DNA of 15,610 nucleotides from an uncultured Bacilli bacterium (GTDB taxonomy: Bacteria > Bacillota_I > Bacilli_A > RF39 > UBA660). Each line of letters opens with the position of its first letter. The stretch's first letter is position 1. Under the pieces are notes generated by a model, which saw only the letters and a program-made list of their open reading frames with translations, did not search any database and was not told the DNA's origin. Below are positions 12,078 to 15,610 of the stretch, in pieces. Where the stretch lies: the NCBI GenBank assembly GCA_934088535.1, contig CAKOJC010000027.1, positions 1-15,610 of the forward strand, in the 5' to 3' direction. The position numbers were made by a program, and so were the translations under genes.

Positions 12078-14522
12078 ATGATAAAGCTAGAAAATGTTAA
12101 TAAATATTTTAATAGGCATAAAAAGAATCAAATACATGTTATTAATAATACATCTCTTACATTAGAAGATAAAGGTTTGGTTGCATTACTTGGTCCTTCA
12201 GGATGTGGTAAAACTACGTTATTGAATGCAATTGGTGGACTTGATAAAATTAATAGTGGAAAAATATATATTAATGGTGAAAGAATATCTAGAAGAAGTG
12301 TTTCTAAAATAGATAAAATAAGAAATTTAAATATAGGATATATATTTCAAGATTATTATTTGGTTAATAATATGACTGTTTTTGATAATATAGCGTTAGT
12401 TCTAAAAATAAATGGTATTAATGATAAAAATGAAATAACTAAAAGAGTAAACTATGTTTTGAATAAAGTTGGAATGTATAGATATAGAAATAGATATGCT
12501 AATATGTTATCTGGCGGTGAAAGACAAAGAGTTGGAATTGCTCGAGCTATTGTAAAAGATCCAAGTATAATTATTGCCGATGAACCAACTGGTAATTTAG
12601 ATTCTAAAAATACTATTGAAATAATGAATATAATAAAAGCTATTTCTAAGGATAGACTTGTAATACTTGTTACTCATGAAACTGAACTCGCTGATTTCTA
12701 TGCTTCAAGAATATTAAAAATAGAAGATGGAACTATTATAGATGATATAATGAATGAACATGATAATGAGCTTGATTATAGATTAGACAATAAAATATAC
12801 CTTAAAGATTTGGATAAGCATAACGTACTCAGTGACGAAAATATTAATATAAATTATTATGGGGATAATGATAATAAAATTGATATAAGGATTGTTGTTA
12901 AAAATAGTAACATTTATATTGAAAGTAATAATAAAGTAGAAGTTATTGATAATAGTTCAAGTATAGAACTTGTAGATGATCATTATAAAAAAATATCTAA
13001 AAATATATATCAAGAATATAAATTTGATTTTGATAGTGTTATAGATAAAAATATCAAGAAAAGATATTCTTCAATATTTAATCCAATATCATTAATTAAA
13101 AATGGATTTAAAAAAGTAATTAATTATTCTACAGTTAAAAAATTATTATTAGTTGGATTTTTATTATCAGGTGCTTTTATAACTTATTCAGTTGCATCTT
13201 TATATGGAATTAATAATATTCAAGATAGGAATTTTGTTACTATGAATAAAAATTATTTGGTTGTTGATTCTATTAAGTTAAGTGTTGATAATTTCTTAAA
13301 ATATGAAAAAGGTGATAATGTTAATTATATATTACCAGGTAATAGTAATATTTCATTTAATGTTAAATACGAAGATTATTATCAATCTATGAGTTATAGT
13401 GATTATATAACAGGTTCTATGTCAAGTATAAATATGATTAGTAAAGATGATATAGTGTTAGGTAGAATGCCAAGTAATTCTAAAGAAATAGTGATAGATA
13501 AACTAGTTTTCGATAATTATAGTGATAATATATATCCATCTATGTTAGGTATAAATACACCTGATAAGTTGTTTGGTAGAAAACTTTCTGTTGGAAAAAT
13601 AAATGGTTATGAAATAGTTGGTATTGTTGATTTAGATAGTCCATCTATATATGTAAATGATAGTGAATTTGTAAATCTTATATATAATAGTTCATCCATT
13701 AATAATACTTCTATGGATAATGATATGTATTACTATGATGATGTTATTGAACCAGATGATTCGATTTCTTTATATGATATAGAACTTTTTAAAGATAAAA
13801 TAACTATTAACGATAAAGTTAGTCTTAAAGATTATGAAGTAATAGTAAATAAAAAATATAAAGATTTATATGAATTAAATAAAACAATAGATACTAAAGT
13901 AAATGATAAGAAACTTAAGGTAGTTGGATATTATAAAAGTGATGATATAGATTATATGCTTACAAATAATAATACTATTAAGTATGATATTATTTCTAAA
14001 GGAAAAGATTTATATTTAAGTGTTAAAGATAAGGATAAAGCATTAAAAGAATATAGTAGTATGGGTTTGAATATTAAAGATTCATATAGTTATTCAAAAG
14101 ATAAGTACATGAAAACTAGAATGGAATCTATGTCTACAATTCTTATATCCAGTGTAATTATTTTAATAATATCATTAGTCGAAATATATTTAATGATGAG
14201 ATCATCTTTCTTATCTAGAATTAAAGAAGTTGGAATTTATAGAGCAATTGGTATGAAGAGAATTGATATATATAAAATGTTTACTGGTGAGATTATAGCA
14301 ATAAGTACGATTGGAAGTATGATTGGTGTATTTTTTTCATCATATATAATATATCAGTTAACAACGGTGAGTTATTATGCTAATAAATTTTTGATAAATG
14401 GATATACAATTTTGACAGTAGTAATAATTGTGTATGTATTTAATCTATTAGTTGGTTTATTACCATGCGCTTTAACTATTAGGAAAACTCCTGCTGAAAT
14501 TATGAGTAGAAATGATATATAG
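12078..14522 (+). CDS. MacB-type ABC transporter, fused ATPase and FtsX-like permease, with linker insert
   Basis: 814 residues, second gene of the operon, starting one base after the previous stop; GAGGTG (12068-12073) serves ATG 12078. The ATPase (1-222) is complete: Walker A GPSGCGKT (39-46), Q91, LSGGE (144-148), Walker B IIADEP (165-170) and H200. Between ATPase and first membrane segment (about 355-375) lies an insert (about 225-345) rich in short beta-type stretches (IDIRIVVKNSNIYI), absent from the partner gene. An outer domain of about 310 residues follows, then three segments (about 687-707, 737-762, 775-800) with the FtsX signature RIKEVGIYRAIGMKR (714-728). It probably pairs with the preceding protein. 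Substrate unknown; a role in envelope maintenance or resistance to an external peptide would be typical. No terminator follows. Confidence 0.92.
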   Translation: MIKLENVNKYFNRHKKNQIHVINNTSLTLEDKGLVALLGPSGCGKTTLLNAIGGLDKINSGKIYINGERISRRSVSKIDKIRNLNIGYIFQDYYLVNNMTVFDNIALVLKINGINDKNEITKRVNYVLNKVGMYRYRNRYANMLSGGERQRVGIARAIVKDPSIIIADEPTGNLDSKNTIEIMNIIKAISKDRLVILVTHETELADFYASRILKIEDGTIIDDIMNEHDNELDYRLDNKIYLKDLDKHNVLSDENININYYGDNDNKIDIRIVVKNSNIYIESNNKVEVIDNSSSIELVDDHYKKISKNIYQEYKFDFDSVIDKNIKKRYSSIFNPISLIKNGFKKVINYSTVKKLLLVGFLLSGAFITYSVASLYGINNIQDRNFVTMNKNYLVVDSIKLSVDNFLKYEKGDNVNYILPGNSNISFNVKYEDYYQSMSYSDYITGSMSSINMISKDDIVLGRMPSNSKEIVIDKLVFDNYSDNIYPSMLGINTPDKLFGRKLSVGKINGYEIVGIVDLDSPSIYVNDSEFVNLIYNSSSINNTSMDNDMYYYDDVIEPDDSISLYDIELFKDKITINDKVSLKDYEVIVNKKYKDLYELNKTIDTKVNDKKLKVVGYYKSDDIDYMLTNNNTIKYDIISKGKDLYLSVKDKDKALKEYSSMGLNIKDSYSYSKDKYMKTRMESMSTILISSVIILIISLVEIYLMMRSSFLSRIKEVGIYRAIGMKRIDIYKMFTGEIIAISTIGSMIGVFFSSYIIYQLTTVSYYANKFLINGYTILTVVIIVYVFNLLVGLLPCALTIRKTPAEIMSRNDI

Positions 14523-14525
14523 TGC

Positions 14526-14554
14526 TAGACAAAATATTAATTTTGTGTTAAAAT
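14526..14554 (+). promoter_or_regulatory. Promoter of the T-box leader and metG
   Basis: TAGACA (14526-14531), a 17-base spacer and TAAAAT (14549-14554) with an extended TG at 14546-14547. It begins four bases after the ABC stop codon. The spacer contains an AT-rich inverted repeat (ACAAAAT at 14529-14535, ATTTTGT at 14540-14546); without a T run it is not a convincing terminator. Confidence 0.7.
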
Positions 14555-14560
14555 CAGTTG

Positions 14561-14752
14561 TAATTGATGAAGAAGGAAAGAGATAGATATCTAATTTGTA
14601 GAGAGTTAGTGGTTGGTGAAAACTAATATGAAGATACTTGAAAATGGTTCTGGAGTCAAAACGTTATTCGCGTTAAGAATATTGAGATGCATGATAAGTC
14701 ATGAATTAAGGTGGTACCGCGGCATTAGTCGTCCTTAGTTTATGACTTTTTT
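14561..14752 (+). promoter_or_regulatory. T-box riboswitch sensing uncharged tRNA-Met
   Basis: The leader carries the T-box consensus AAGGTGGTACCGCGG (14708-14722), whose TGGT reads the free CCA end of uncharged tRNA. Stem I shows the distal hairpin GGTTGGTGAAA (14611-14621 region) closed by TTAGT and ACTAA. The 3' side of stem I reads GAAAATGGTTCTGGAGT (14640-14656), which places ATG (14644-14646) as the specifier codon, matching methionine and the metG gene that follows. Another ATG at 14628-14630 is less well placed. When tRNA-Met is uncharged, the antiterminator forms and metG is transcribed; otherwise the terminator at 14696-14752 wins. The start at 14561 comes from the promoter. Confidence 0.93.
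14696..14752 (+). terminator. T-box regulated terminator
   Basis: AAGTCATGAATTAAGG (14696-14711) pairs with CCTTAGTTTATGACTT (14733-14748), with one or two imperfect central pairs, followed by T to 14752. The 5' arm takes in the first bases of the T-box, so terminator and antiterminator exclude each other. Confidence 0.88.
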
Positions 14753-14759
14753 ATTTTAG

Positions 14760-15610
<851 letters not shown>

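Noticed and set aside
14529..14546. AT-rich inverted repeat ACAAAAT-ATTA-ATTTTGT as a terminator for the ABC operon
   Set aside because: The stem is nearly all A-T and no T run follows; it lies in the spacer of the metG promoter. An operator role cannot be excluded.

Overview
The window is strongly AT-rich chromosomal DNA. The organism looks like a low-GC Gram-positive (Firmicutes/Bacilli) on the branch close to Mollicutes. The evidence is: sigma-A type promoters with extended -10 elements; AGGAGG-type ribosome binding sites; a T-box riboswitch before metG; a type VIIb secretion locus; and a 5S rRNA 3' end of the kind I remember from Mycoplasma. All thirteen genes whose stop is visible end in TAA or TAG, none in TGA. 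The lineage is an inference; no species can be named.

Layout. Positions 1-35 are the 3' tail of a 5S rRNA gene, so an rRNA operon lies to the left. A small lipoprotein with a possible thioredoxin fold (92-541, minus) converges on it. Next come tRNA-His (718-794) and a membrane-anchored HtrA serine protease (902-2068), each with its own promoter and terminator.

Type VII secretion block (about 2100-9132). A tight plus-strand operon of six small helical proteins (2186-4167) holds two canonical WXG100 proteins, a YwqH/DUF5082-like protein and three WXG100-sized proteins with a degenerate motif. It converges on a minus-strand unit with the membrane motor EssC (1532 aa) followed by the ubiquitin-like EsaB. 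EssA, EssB and EsaA, and any LXG toxin or immunity gene, are not seen. A transglutaminase-fold protein (9171-9746) lies directly upstream of essC on the same strand, and the essC promoter sits inside its 3' end.

Right side. Divergent from the transglutaminase-like gene is a two-gene operon of MacB-type ABC transporters (9872-12076 and 12078-14522). Each protein fuses an ATPase to an FtsX-like permease, so the two probably act as a pair. No terminator is visible after them. They run into a T-box leader with its own promoter (14526-14752), which controls metG, methionyl-tRNA synthetase, cut by the window edge.

How the parts could work together: the small WXG-like proteins are likely substrates, chaperones or partners of the EssC motor, and HtrA may handle envelope or secreted proteins. 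The most unusual item is the pared-down, convergent type VII locus. Its six-member small-protein cassette includes two gene junctions that are nearly identical 14-base overlaps, and the second ATPase of its EssC looks inactive.
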